A stretch of 64,000 nucleotides of DNA, from the NCBI RefSeq assembly GCF_904063055.1, contig NZ_CAJFCN010000003.1, positions 434,001 to 498,000 on the forward strand. The letters are read 5' to 3'. Positions 1 to 7,219 of this stretch are shown here, one piece after another. The notes under the pieces are model-generated. The model did no database searches. It was not told where the DNA came from and worked only from the letters and a program-made list of their open reading frames with translations. The DNA comes from Pseudomonas paracarnis (GTDB lineage: Bacteria; Pseudomonadota; Gammaproteobacteria; Pseudomonadales; Pseudomonadaceae). Position 1 is the first letter of the stretch. Every line of letters starts with the position of its first letter. Position numbers and translations under genes: made by a program.

Positions 1-363
1 ATGCTCACCGCCCGCAGCCACGGCCAACGCATTGCCATCGGCGAGCGCATCGAGCCGCCGCCCTTGTCCGCCGCGTGGGCCAACACGGTCGGCACCTACC
101 AGGTGCTCAGCAGCCATGAACCCGACGCGCCATTGAGTGGCATCAGCGTGCGCCAGGAGGACGGTTTCCTGGTGATTCGCGGCCAATTAAACGGCGAGCC
201 GCTGACCGACTACATCCTGCTGCCCATCGACAACGCCCATGCGGTGCTGGCCGGCAACGGCTACGGCCTGGGCGATACCGTCAGCCGCCAGGTCAACGGC
301 CTGAGTGCTTCGGGCTACTCGTTCAAACGCACCCATTCACCCCACACACCCTTGAACCTCTAA
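1..363 (+). CDS. C-terminal part of a probable serine hydrolase (beta-lactamase family)
   Basis: The open frame runs from the first base of the window to a TAA at 361-363, so the gene very likely begins upstream. The first ATG at base 1 is not supported by any visible ribosome site. The 120 visible residues form a small beta-rich module (GTYQVLSS, DGFLVIRG, DYILLPID) of the kind that follows the catalytic domain in class C beta-lactamase-like hydrolases. The SxxK catalytic motif would lie outside the window. The porin-like gene starts 16 bp downstream, so the two may be cotranscribed. The family call is an inference from the tail alone. Confidence 0.4.
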   Translation: MLTARSHGQRIAIGERIEPPPLSAAWANTVGTYQVLSSHEPDAPLSGISVRQEDGFLVIRGQLNGEPLTDYILLPIDNAHAVLAGNGYGLGDTVSRQVNGLSASGYSFKRTHSPHTPLNL

Positions 364-379
364 CCAGGAAAACATCCTG

Positions 380-1171
380 ATGCACTCAAAAAACCTGTGC
401 CTGTCATTGACCTCACTGTGCCTGCTCGCCGCCGCCGATACGGCGCTTGCCGAAGACTGGCAATACAGCCTCAAGGCCGGCATGGCCAACGCACCCCGCT
501 ACAGTGGCAGCGACGAACGTATGACGGCGCCTGTGCTCGGCGGCAAAATCATCAGCCCCTGGGGCGTCTTCCTCGACACTGATACGGGCTTGGGCTGGGG
601 TTACGAAGGTGATGCCCTGAGCTTCAGCGCATACGTTGGCGCAAGCGATTCGCGCAAGGATAAAAATGAAAGCATGCATGCCGGCTCCAAACGCCTCAAA
701 GGCATGGGCGAGATCAAGTCACGTCCGCAATTGGGGGTAAGTACCGCCTACAACCTCGGCGGTGTGATCATCGGCGCCACCCTGGAACATGCGCTTGAAG
801 AAGATAAACACAAGGAAACCGGCAAGGCTTTTACCCACCTGGAGTTGAGCCTGGGTACCCATCTCTATGAAGGCCGCTACGGCTCCGTCGATGCCGCCAT
901 CAACAGCCACTTCGGTGACCGCAACTACCTGCAAACCTGGTACGGCGTGACTGCCGACCAGGCCACCCGCAGCCGCTTCAAGGAATACAAGGCAAGTGCC
1001 GGCAATATCAGCAATGGCATGAACCTCTCATGGAGCGTGCCGATCAACGAACACACGCAGTTCTCGACCTTGCTCGATGTGCAATACCTGGCGAATGAAG
1101 CAGGCAAGAGCCCGATTGTGGAGCAGCGGCTGCAGGCGTCGGTGTTGGGGGAGCTGCAGTACACCTTCTGA
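380..1171 (+). CDS. MipA/OmpV family outer-membrane protein
   Basis: A 263-residue protein with a cleavable signal peptide (about residues 1-24, ending ADTALA) followed by amphipathic beta strands. The early segment AGMANAPRYSGSDER and the closing strand LGELQYTF, with a terminal aromatic residue, are typical of the MipA/OmpV family. Members are small outer-membrane barrels, some acting as scaffolds for murein hydrolases, others linked to osmotic or antibiotic response. AGGAAAA lies at the usual distance before the ATG at 380. The gene follows the hydrolase end by 16 bp. The substrate or partner cannot be read from sequence. Confidence 0.8.
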   Translation: MHSKNLCLSLTSLCLLAAADTALAEDWQYSLKAGMANAPRYSGSDERMTAPVLGGKIISPWGVFLDTDTGLGWGYEGDALSFSAYVGASDSRKDKNESMHAGSKRLKGMGEIKSRPQLGVSTAYNLGGVIIGATLEHALEEDKHKETGKAFTHLELSLGTHLYEGRYGSVDAAINSHFGDRNYLQTWYGVTADQATRSRFKEYKASAGNISNGMNLSWSVPINEHTQFSTLLDVQYLANEAGKSPIVEQRLQASVLGELQYTF

Positions 1172-1185
1172 TCTGACTTGCCCTC

Positions 1186-1285
1186 TGTAGGAGCGAGCTT
1201 GCTCGCGAAAAACTCGCAGGCGCCGCGTTTATCCAGAAAACACGCGTTATCGTTGAGGTTCTTCGCGAGCAAGCTCGCTCCTACA
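1186..1285. repeat. REP-type inverted repeat (GTAGGAGCGAGCTTGCTCGCGAA class)
   Basis: Two arms of about 24 bases, 1186-1209 and 1262-1285, are near-perfect reverse complements around a 50-base centre. It lies between the convergent ends of the mipA-like and rstB genes. The core (GAGCAAGCTCGCTCC) is a variant of the GCAAGCCAGCTCCCAC type seen elsewhere in the window. Confidence 0.85.
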
Positions 1286-1308
1286 GGATGGCATGGGGGC
1301 AAGCCGCC

Positions 1309-2586
1309 TTACTCTGCATAGGCCCACGTCATTCGAAACGACGCCCCGCCCCACTCCGAATCCTGCACTTCCACCTGCCCGCCATGCCACTGGCTGACAC
1401 GCTTGACCAGCGCCAGGCCCAGGCCAAATCCGCCTGTGCGGCGGTCGCGGCTGGCGTCAAGGCGCAGGAAGGGTTCGAATATCTTGGTGCGACCCTCCAG
1501 CGGTACCCCCGGCCCATCGTCGTTGACCCGCACTTCGTAACCGCTGCCAAACTTGACCAGCGACACTTCCACGCGACGATCGGCATAACGAATCGCGTTG
1601 CGCAGCAGGTTGATCACGGCCCGCGCCATAAAGCGTGGCTCGATCTGGATAACGTCCACCTCGCAGGTGCGCAACGACAACTGCACCCCTTCTGCTTCGG
1701 CCTCCAGGGCCACGCTGCCGATCACACTGTCGAGCCAACTGTGGGCCTCGATTTGCTCGCGGGTGACCTGGGTAGCGCCTGGCTCAAGGCTGGCATAGGT
1801 CAACAGCTCGGAGACCATTTCTTCCAGTTCACCGAGGTCGGCGTACATGTCGTTGATCAACGCTCGGCTTTGCCGTGGGTCACTCTGCTGCCTGAGCTGG
1901 TCCAGCTCGAATGACAGCCGCGCAATCGGCGTGCGCAATTCGTGGGAGACCGCGTTGGTGAGTTCGCGCTGGTTGGCGATCAAACCTTCGATGCGCTCGG
2001 CCATCTGGTTGAAGTGCCCGGCCAGTGAACGCACGGTGGAGCGACTCGGCAGCAAGATGCGCGAGCCCAGGTCATTGTCACCGAAACGTTGCGCTGCCAG
2101 GCGGATGTGCTCCAGGTCGCGCCAGTGTGGACGCACCCAGAAATACAGGACGATGGCCAGGCTCACGCCCAGGAAGCCATAGGCCCACAGGTATAACCAC
2201 TTGGGTTCTTCCGGCAATCTGATTTCGAGCAGTTGCGGGCCGTCGTCGATAGGCGCGAGAAATTTCATGAAGTCTTCGCGCACCACCACCTGGTCAGCCG
2301 CCAGGAGTTTCTGTTCCCGTTCGCTCAAATCCTGGGTGTCGCGCTGCACCAATTTGAGCCGCAAGCCGTAATGCGGTTGCAGCTCGTCCAGGCGTGCCTG
2401 GCGTGCCTCTGCCTGCACGGGGCGCAGTTGCTCCACCAGGGCCCAGGCCGGGCCGCGCAGGGCTTCACGGTTATAGGTTTCGTTGGACTCGGGCATGTAG
2501 GCGTCCAGGCCGTAGTTGACCAACCAGATCGACCCGGCCAGACCGAGCGCGAGAATCAGATAGAGGCGCAGATACAAGCGCAGCAT
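1309..2586 (-). CDS. rstB: Sensor histidine kinase, RstB-like
   Basis: A 425-residue membrane kinase. There is an N-terminal transmembrane helix (about 8-26), a periplasmic domain (27-130), a second helix (132-150), a HAMP segment, and a dimerisation helix with phospho-acceptor His215 in NAVSHELRTP. These are followed by the N box (NLLRNAIRYAD) and G boxes (DDGPGVP, GFGLGLALVKR) of the ATPase domain. It abuts the response-regulator stop codon with no gap, so the two are cotranscribed and should form a cognate pair. The short periplasmic domain and overall layout resemble RstB. The stimulus is unknown. Confidence 0.75.
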   Translation of the reverse strand: MLRLYLRLYLILALGLAGSIWLVNYGLDAYMPESNETYNREALRGPAWALVEQLRPVQAEARQARLDELQPHYGLRLKLVQRDTQDLSEREQKLLAADQVVVREDFMKFLAPIDDGPQLLEIRLPEEPKWLYLWAYGFLGVSLAIVLYFWVRPHWRDLEHIRLAAQRFGDNDLGSRILLPSRSTVRSLAGHFNQMAERIEGLIANQRELTNAVSHELRTPIARLSFELDQLRQQSDPRQSRALINDMYADLGELEEMVSELLTYASLEPGATQVTREQIEAHSWLDSVIGSVALEAEAEGVQLSLRTCEVDVIQIEPRFMARAVINLLRNAIRYADRRVEVSLVKFGSGYEVRVNDDGPGVPLEGRTKIFEPFLRLDASRDRRTGGFGLGLALVKRVSQWHGGQVEVQDSEWGGASFRMTWAYAE

Positions 2587-3294
2587 CTACACCTCCCACG
2601 CGAACGGATTGAACAGGTAGCCCTTGCCCCAGATGGTCTTGATGCACACCGGCTCGCGGGGGTTGTCATTGAGCTTGCCGCGCAGTTTGCTGATGTACAC
2701 GTCTACGCTGCGGTTCAGGCCGTCAAAAGCGATGCCGCGCATGCGGTTGAGGATGTCGTCGCGAGAGAGAATCTTGCCCGCGCTGCTGGCCAGCAACCAC
2801 AGCAACTCGAATTCCATGGTGGTGAGGTCAATGGTCTCGCCGCCCAGGCGGACCACCCGGCAACTGCGATCAATCGACAAGCGGCCAAATTCCAGGGCAC
2901 CGCGCACGGTGGGCTCGGGCACTTGACGGCGCTGCAGCGCACGCAGGCGCGCCAACAACACCGGCGGTTTGATCGGCTTGATCACGTAGTCGTCAGCACC
3001 GGACTCAAGGCCAAGGATATGGTCCAGGTCATCTTCCTTGGCGGTGAGGATCACGATGGGCGTGTCCGACACGTTGCGAATCTCGCGGCAGACATGCAGC
3101 CCGCTCTGACCCGGCAGCATCAGATCGAGCACGACGATCTTCGGCTTGAAATCCAGGAACGCCGCCAAGGCTTCATCACCCCGGTACACCACCCGTACCT
3201 CGAAACCATGCTGCGACAGAAAATGCGAGACCAGCCCTGCCAGCTTTTCATCGTCCTCAACGAGCAAGACCTTGCCCAGACCCAGGTTTTCCAT
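2587..3294 (-). CDS. rstA: OmpR-family response regulator, RstA-like
   Basis: A 235-residue regulator. The receiver domain (about 8-122) has the acidic pocket E13/D14/D15, phospho-acceptor Asp57 in VVLDLMLPG, and the conserved lysine in the VIKPIKPP loop. A C-terminal winged-helix DNA-binding domain (about 135-230) carries LSRDDILNRMRG and SVDVYISKLRGKL. It starts at the ATG ending at 3294 and runs directly into the kinase gene. The pair probably autoregulates from the 157-bp region it shares divergently with the MFS gene. The target genes cannot be inferred here. Confidence 0.8.
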   Translation of the reverse strand: MENLGLGKVLLVEDDEKLAGLVSHFLSQHGFEVRVVYRGDEALAAFLDFKPKIVVLDLMLPGQSGLHVCREIRNVSDTPIVILTAKEDDLDHILGLESGADDYVIKPIKPPVLLARLRALQRRQVPEPTVRGALEFGRLSIDRSCRVVRLGGETIDLTTMEFELLWLLASSAGKILSRDDILNRMRGIAFDGLNRSVDVYISKLRGKLNDNPREPVCIKTIWGKGYLFNPFAWEV

Positions 3295-3451
3295 AAGTTC
3301 TCAGTGTGGATGCGCGGATTGAAATGGGGCCATTATAGGTGGCAAGCTGGCCGACAGATGTGGCTGACCAGTCCACAGCGACGAAGCTTCATGCTTTTAA
3401 GAGTTTTTAACAAATAGCCTGCACTTTTTAACGCCATTGACAGGGAGTTCT

Positions 3452-4651
3452 ATGCGCAAGGATTACCTGGCGTTCTTCATTTCGCTGTTCCTTTCACGGC
3501 TGGCCGACCAGGTTTTGCTGTTTATCGTGCCCCTGATCGTATTCCAGACCACTCAAAGCGTGTCGTGGGCGGGGCTGGCGTTTTTTGTCGAGTCACTGCC
3601 GCGCTACCTGGCTTTTCCGGTGTGCGGGGCATTGTGCGACAGGTTTTCACCGGTGCGTATCCTGCATATCAGCCAGGTGTATCGGGCCGTGGCCTGCGTG
3701 GTGGCGATGGCGCTGTATGGGCTGTTCGACGGTATCCATTGGCTGGTCATGCTGTCCGCGGTATGCGGCGTGTTGACCACCCAGGGCATCATGGCGCGGG
3801 AAGTGGTGATGCCGCATATCTTCGAGCATTACACCTACGCCAAGACCTTGTCCTATTCGCAGATCGCCGACCAGAGCGGGCTGGTGCTCGGGCCATTGGT
3901 GGCGGCGCTGATGCTGGAAGTCTGGGCGTGGCCTTGGGTGGTGCTGGGGGTCGCCGTGCTGTTTGTGCTGGCGGACCTGGCGATGCTGATCTGGCAGCGC
4001 CACACCACGGTGGACCTGCACATCCATGAACAACAGCCGGGTAACTGGCTGCAACCCCTGCGCACCGCTTTTGGCCACATCCTCAACCGGGTGGAGTTGA
4101 AACGCATCATCGTCCTGGCGGTCGGTGTGAACCTGATGGTCGGCGTGACGCTGGCCACCTCGGCTGCCATGGTCACCGGCCACTACGCAGCGGGCAAAGA
4201 CACCTATGCCCTGCTGCAAGCCGCCGGGGCGCTGGTGACCATCGCGATTCTGTTCTACCTGGCGCATTCATCACTGAAGCTGAAGGTACTGGGCGGGTTG
4301 TCGTACTCGATGATCACCGTCGGCGCGCTGATCACAGCGCTCAGCCCCGGCGTGTGGGCCTACGCGGTGGGGTTCCTGCTGCTGACCGGCTTTGACAAGA
4401 TGTTCAACGTGTACCTGCGCAGCACCCGACAACGGGTGATTCCGGTGCAGGACTTCGGCAAGACAGTCGGCGTGATGACCTTGCTCAACAACCTGGCCCA
4501 GCCCTTGGCGGGCTTGATGATTGCCGTGCTGGCAGCACCCTTGGGCACGCCAACGGTGATCCTGCTGCTGGCGGGGATCACCGCGTTGATCGGTGTGGCC
4601 GTGGCCTCAGGCTGGCACGCCACTGTGAAAGCGGAACTCGACGTCGGGTGA
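3452..4651 (+). CDS. MFS transporter
   Basis: The ATG at 3452 is preferred over the TTG at 3437 because AGGGAG lies just ahead of it. The product is about 399 residues with roughly 12 hydrophobic helices, in two halves separated by a basic cytoplasmic loop near residues 185-225. The segment ALCDRFSPVRIL in the loop after helix 2 is the MFS motif A position. The helix content and short length fit the drug/siderophore exporter branch (EntS-like) of the superfamily, but no substrate motif is visible. Its 3' end overlaps the convergent miaE gene by 45 bp. Confidence 0.7.
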   Translation: MRKDYLAFFISLFLSRLADQVLLFIVPLIVFQTTQSVSWAGLAFFVESLPRYLAFPVCGALCDRFSPVRILHISQVYRAVACVVAMALYGLFDGIHWLVMLSAVCGVLTTQGIMAREVVMPHIFEHYTYAKTLSYSQIADQSGLVLGPLVAALMLEVWAWPWVVLGVAVLFVLADLAMLIWQRHTTVDLHIHEQQPGNWLQPLRTAFGHILNRVELKRIIVLAVGVNLMVGVTLATSAAMVTGHYAAGKDTYALLQAAGALVTIAILFYLAHSSLKLKVLGGLSYSMITVGALITALSPGVWAYAVGFLLLTGFDKMFNVYLRSTRQRVIPVQDFGKTVGVMTLLNNLAQPLAGLMIAVLAAPLGTPTVILLLAGITALIGVAVASGWHATVKAELDVG

Positions 4652-5209
4652 TTCGATCAGGTCCTGCTCGGTGGCTCGCACCCGGTCGATCACCTGGGCG
4701 ATGTCCTTGGCGTCGCCGTACTGGTAAGCCAGCTTCAAGTAACCCTGGAAGTGCCGCGCCTCGCTTTTGAGCAAGCCGAAGTAGAACTTGCCGAGTTCTT
4801 CGTCCAAATGCGGCACCAGCGCTTCGAAACGCTCGCAACTGCGTGCTTCGATAAAGGCGCCCACCACCAGGGTGTCTACCAGCTTGACCGGCTCATGGCT
4901 GCGCACCACCTTGCGCAAACCCGAGGCATAACGGCCGGCGTGCAGTTGACGCAGTTCGACCTTGCGCTTTTTCATCAGGCGCATGACCTGCTCGTGGTGC
5001 ACCAACTCTTCGCGGGCCAGGCGCGACATCATGTTGATCAGGTCAACGTGGCCGTAGTACTTGGCCATCAGGCTCAAGGCGGTGCTGGCGGCTTTGAATT
5101 CGCAGTTCTTGTGGTCGATCAGCAGGGTTTCCTGATCGGCCAACGCGGCCTGGACCCAGGCATCGGGGGTGCGGCAGCCGAGGAATTCATGGATTTCGGG
5201 CAGGTTCAT
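4607..5209 (-). CDS. miaE: tRNA-(ms2io6A)-hydroxylase MiaE
   Basis: A 200-residue diiron monooxygenase that hydroxylates the isopentenyl group of ms2i6A37 in tRNAs reading UNN codons. The ferritin-like four-helix fold supplies the metal ligands, seen as EELVHHE (ExxH), EARSCERFEAL and SEARHFQGYL (ExxH). The ATG at 5209 gives the expected MNLPEI start. An upstream in-frame TTG at 5224 is less likely. It is divergent from the stress-protein gene and overlaps the MFS gene tail-to-tail by 45 bp. Confidence 0.92.
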   Translation of the reverse strand: MNLPEIHEFLGCRTPDAWVQAALADQETLLIDHKNCEFKAASTALSLMAKYYGHVDLINMMSRLAREELVHHEQVMRLMKKRKVELRQLHAGRYASGLRKVVRSHEPVKLVDTLVVGAFIEARSCERFEALVPHLDEELGKFYFGLLKSEARHFQGYLKLAYQYGDAKDIAQVIDRVRATEQDLIESPDVEFRFHSGVPA

Positions 5210-5282
5210 CGGGCTCACGGGCAAAGGATCACAAAAGGGCGCCGATTATACCGACCCCGTCGCAGACCACCAGCCACCGGCC

Positions 5283-5325
5283 TTGATGTGTATCAACATG
5301 ACGGCTGCCGGCCAGCAACTATAGT
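5283..5325 (+). promoter_or_regulatory. ANR/FNR box and -10 element upstream of the usp gene
   Basis: TTGAT-GTGT-ATCAA at 5283-5296 is a perfect match to the FNR/ANR/DNR consensus palindrome. A -10-like TATAGT follows at 5320-5325. That places the box centre near -42 relative to the expected start of transcription, the classic position for class II activation. This predicts oxygen-limited induction of the universal stress protein gene. Confidence 0.75.
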
Positions 5326-5358
5326 TATCCAACGCCCGCCCTTTTGGAGATCCCGACC

Positions 5359-6222
5359 ATGCAAGCCATCCGCAGCATCCTGGTGGTCATCGAGCCCGAG
5401 CATTCGGAAAGCCTGGCCCTCAAGCGTGCCAAGCTGATTGCCAAAGTGACCGACGCGCACCTGCACTTGCTGGTCTGTGACAAGAAGCACGAGCATTCGG
5501 CGCTGCTGAGCCTGCTCAAGGAGGGCTTGAAAGAAGACGGCTACAGCGTCACCACCGAGCAGGCCTGGAACGACAGCCTGCATGAAACCATCATCGATGT
5601 GCAGCAAGCCGAAGGCTGTGGCCTGGTGATCAAACAGCACTTCCCCGACAACCCTCTGAAAAAAGCCCTGCTGACCCCGGCGGACTGGAAGTTGCTGCGC
5701 TATTGCCCGACGCCGGTGTTGCTGGTCAAGACCGCCACCCCTTGGGCAGGCGGCGTGATCCTGGCGGCCATCGATGTGGGCAACGCCGACGGCGAACACC
5801 GCTCGCTGCATAATTCGATCATCGACCATGGCTTTGATATCGCCAGCCTCGCCAAAGCGCAGTTGCATGTGATCAGTGCTCACCCCTCGCCCATGCTGTC
5901 GGCGGCAGACCCGACCTTTCAGCTCAAGGAAACCATCGAGGCGCGCTATCGCGAGCAATGCAAGGCCTTCCAGGCCGAGTTCGACGTGGACGACAGGCAC
6001 CTGCATATCGAGGAAGGCCCGGCCGATGTGCTGATCCCCCATATTGCCCATCGCTTGCAGGCGGCGGTGACCATTATCGGCACGGTGGCACGCACGGGGA
6101 TTTCCGGCGCGTTGATCGGCAATACGGCGGAGGTGGTGCTGGATGCGGTGCAAAGCGATGTGCTGGTGCTTAAACCGCAGACGCTCATGGACCATCTGCA
6201 AGAGCTGGCGACCAAGCCCTGA
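5359..6222 (+). CDS. Tandem-domain universal stress protein (UspE-like)
   Basis: A 287-residue cytoplasmic protein made of two Usp domains (about 1-145 and 150-287). The second domain ends with GTVARTGISGALIGNTAE, which contains the glycine-rich nucleotide loop of the UspE class. The start is the ATG at 5359, preceded by GGAG at 5346-5349. The in-frame TTG at 5344 overlaps that ribosome site and is rejected. The perfect ANR box 63 bp upstream suggests induction under low oxygen, as is known for several pseudomonad Usp genes. It may support survival in anaerobic stationary phase (inference). Confidence 0.88.
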   Translation: MQAIRSILVVIEPEHSESLALKRAKLIAKVTDAHLHLLVCDKKHEHSALLSLLKEGLKEDGYSVTTEQAWNDSLHETIIDVQQAEGCGLVIKQHFPDNPLKKALLTPADWKLLRYCPTPVLLVKTATPWAGGVILAAIDVGNADGEHRSLHNSIIDHGFDIASLAKAQLHVISAHPSPMLSAADPTFQLKETIEARYREQCKAFQAEFDVDDRHLHIEEGPADVLIPHIAHRLQAAVTIIGTVARTGISGALIGNTAEVVLDAVQSDVLVLKPQTLMDHLQELATKP

Positions 6223-6249
6223 CACCGACCTTCAGGCAATGTGGATCAA

Positions 6250-6340
6250 ATGTGGGAGCTGGCTTGCCTGCGATTGCGGTGGGTCAGCTGGCGCATTTGC
6301 TCCTGATACACCGCTATCGCAGGCAAGCCAGCTCCCACAT
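6250..6340. repeat. REP inverted repeat (BIME-like)
   Basis: Arms of about 25 bases with the TGTGGGAGCTGGCTTGCCTG core are inverted around a 40-base centre. The element lies between the convergent usp and DUF1289 genes. Confidence 0.9.
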
Positions 6341-6356
6341 TGACCTCGCCAGTCAA

Positions 6357-6824
6357 TTAACCCAGCGCATCTTTCAAGAACCCAGGCGCGATATAGCGCT
6401 GGTAATGCGCCTCGGACAAGATAAAGAACTCGCGATCAATGGCATCGCGCAGTTCAGGCAGCGCCCAGTCGCGAAACTCCGGCAACAGCACCATGCCGTA
6501 CGCCTCCAGGTTATTGATCACCCGGGCCCCACGGGCGATCAACTGGTAGGCCCAACAATACTCGGACTGGTGTGGCACAAAGCGAATCTTGCGTTGCTCC
6601 AACTGCCCGCGCAGTGTCTTGGGGTCGAAAACCTCCACTTTGCCGGCCATGACCTGCACCAACAGCTGCTCAAGCCTGAGCCAGACCGCACGCTTTTCTT
6701 CTTCGTTATAGCCGTTCCACTGGATCACTTCATGGTGAAAGCGCTTGCATCCACGGCACACGAGATCGCCGTAGACCGTAGAGCACAGGCCGACGCAGGG
6801 AGTCTTGATGGTTTGGTTGGGCAT
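6357..6824 (-). CDS. DUF1289 domain-containing protein
   Basis: A 155-residue protein that starts with the DUF1289 cysteine cluster (TPCVGLCSTVYGDLVCRGC, four Cys), probably a small metal site. A longer C-terminal region with aromatic and acidic residues (SEYCWAYQLIARG) follows. I chose the ATG at 6824. A GTG at 6836 would add four residues, and neither has a clear Shine-Dalgarno sequence. It is divergent from acnB. Its function is unknown. Short DUF1289 proteins are common in proteobacteria, and this is the longer pseudomonad form. Confidence 0.75.
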   Translation of the reverse strand: MPNQTIKTPCVGLCSTVYGDLVCRGCKRFHHEVIQWNGYNEEEKRAVWLRLEQLLVQVMAGKVEVFDPKTLRGQLEQRKIRFVPHQSEYCWAYQLIARGARVINNLEAYGMVLLPEFRDWALPELRDAIDREFFILSEAHYQRYIAPGFLKDALG

Positions 6825-6910
6825 GGGCAGCAACACGCAAATCAGCGAAACAGTGCGCCATGTTAGCCCTTTGTCTAAGGTTGATCACCCAGCAAACTTG
6901 AGTAGGCAAC

Positions 6911-6939
6911 TTACCTTTAGATTTTTTTTGCCGTAGAAT
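6911..6939 (+). promoter_or_regulatory. Possible acnB promoter
   Basis: TAGAAT at 6934-6939 is a good -10. TTACCT at 6911-6916, 17 bp upstream, is a weak -35. Transcription would begin near 6946, giving a leader of about 270 nt before the acnB start. This is a by-eye call only. Confidence 0.4.
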
Positions 6940-6972
6940 CACCCGGCCTTGTAAGGCGCCAATAATCCGCTG

Positions 6973-7108
6973 GAAGCTGTTTTCAAAGCGTCACGAGCAC
7001 AGTCGTTCCTTCAGAACGGTGTTGGCGCAGGTTCGACCCGGTAGGTCAGAGCCCGCGCCAACCCTCATCAGCTCCGTTCTGCAGGCGTAAAACTTTGAAA
7101 GCAGCTTC
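6973..7108 (+). ncRNA. Structured 5' leader of acnB (candidate cis-regulatory RNA)
   Basis: Three nested stems are visible. The outer one pairs 6973-6988 with 7093-7108 (16 bp, one G-U). The middle one pairs 7012-7019 with 7074-7081 (8 bp, perfect). The inner one pairs 7021-7028 with 7055-7062 (8 bp, perfect), and a short GACC/GGTC hairpin caps it. The region lies between the probable promoter and the acnB start and does not encode a protein on either strand. Such nesting is unlikely by chance and points to an RNA fold that controls acnB mRNA stability or translation. No known riboswitch class is recognised. Confidence 0.6.
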
Positions 7109-7160
7109 TGTAAGGAATGCCGGCAGCGCTGGCTTTGCGGCCCAAAAAGCCCCCGAGCGC

Positions 7161-7205
7161 ATGCGTGCCGTTCATTTCTGGATGAGCGTCCCGTGGGACC
7201 ACTGA
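7161..7205 (+). CDS. Possible 14-residue leader peptide upstream of acnB
   Basis: An ATG at 7161 opens a frame reading [14 protein letters not shown] and stopping at TGA 7203-7205. The stop lies directly against the acnB Shine-Dalgarno sequence (GAGGG, 7207-7211), a geometry compatible with translational coupling. The peptide is unusually rich in Trp and His. No strong ribosome site precedes it, so it may be chance. Confidence 0.25.
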   Translation: MRAVHFWMSVPWDH

Positions 7206-7219
7206 TGAGGGTAATAACT

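Noticed and set aside
6250..6340. REP hairpins considered as rho-independent terminators
   Set aside because: The arms are separated by about 40 bases and have no T tract. They are better described as REP/BIME repeats.
7029..7054. GGTTCGACCC resembling a tRNA T-loop in the acnB leader
   Set aside because: No acceptor stem, anticodon arm or D arm can be drawn around it. It is the loop of the inner leader stem.
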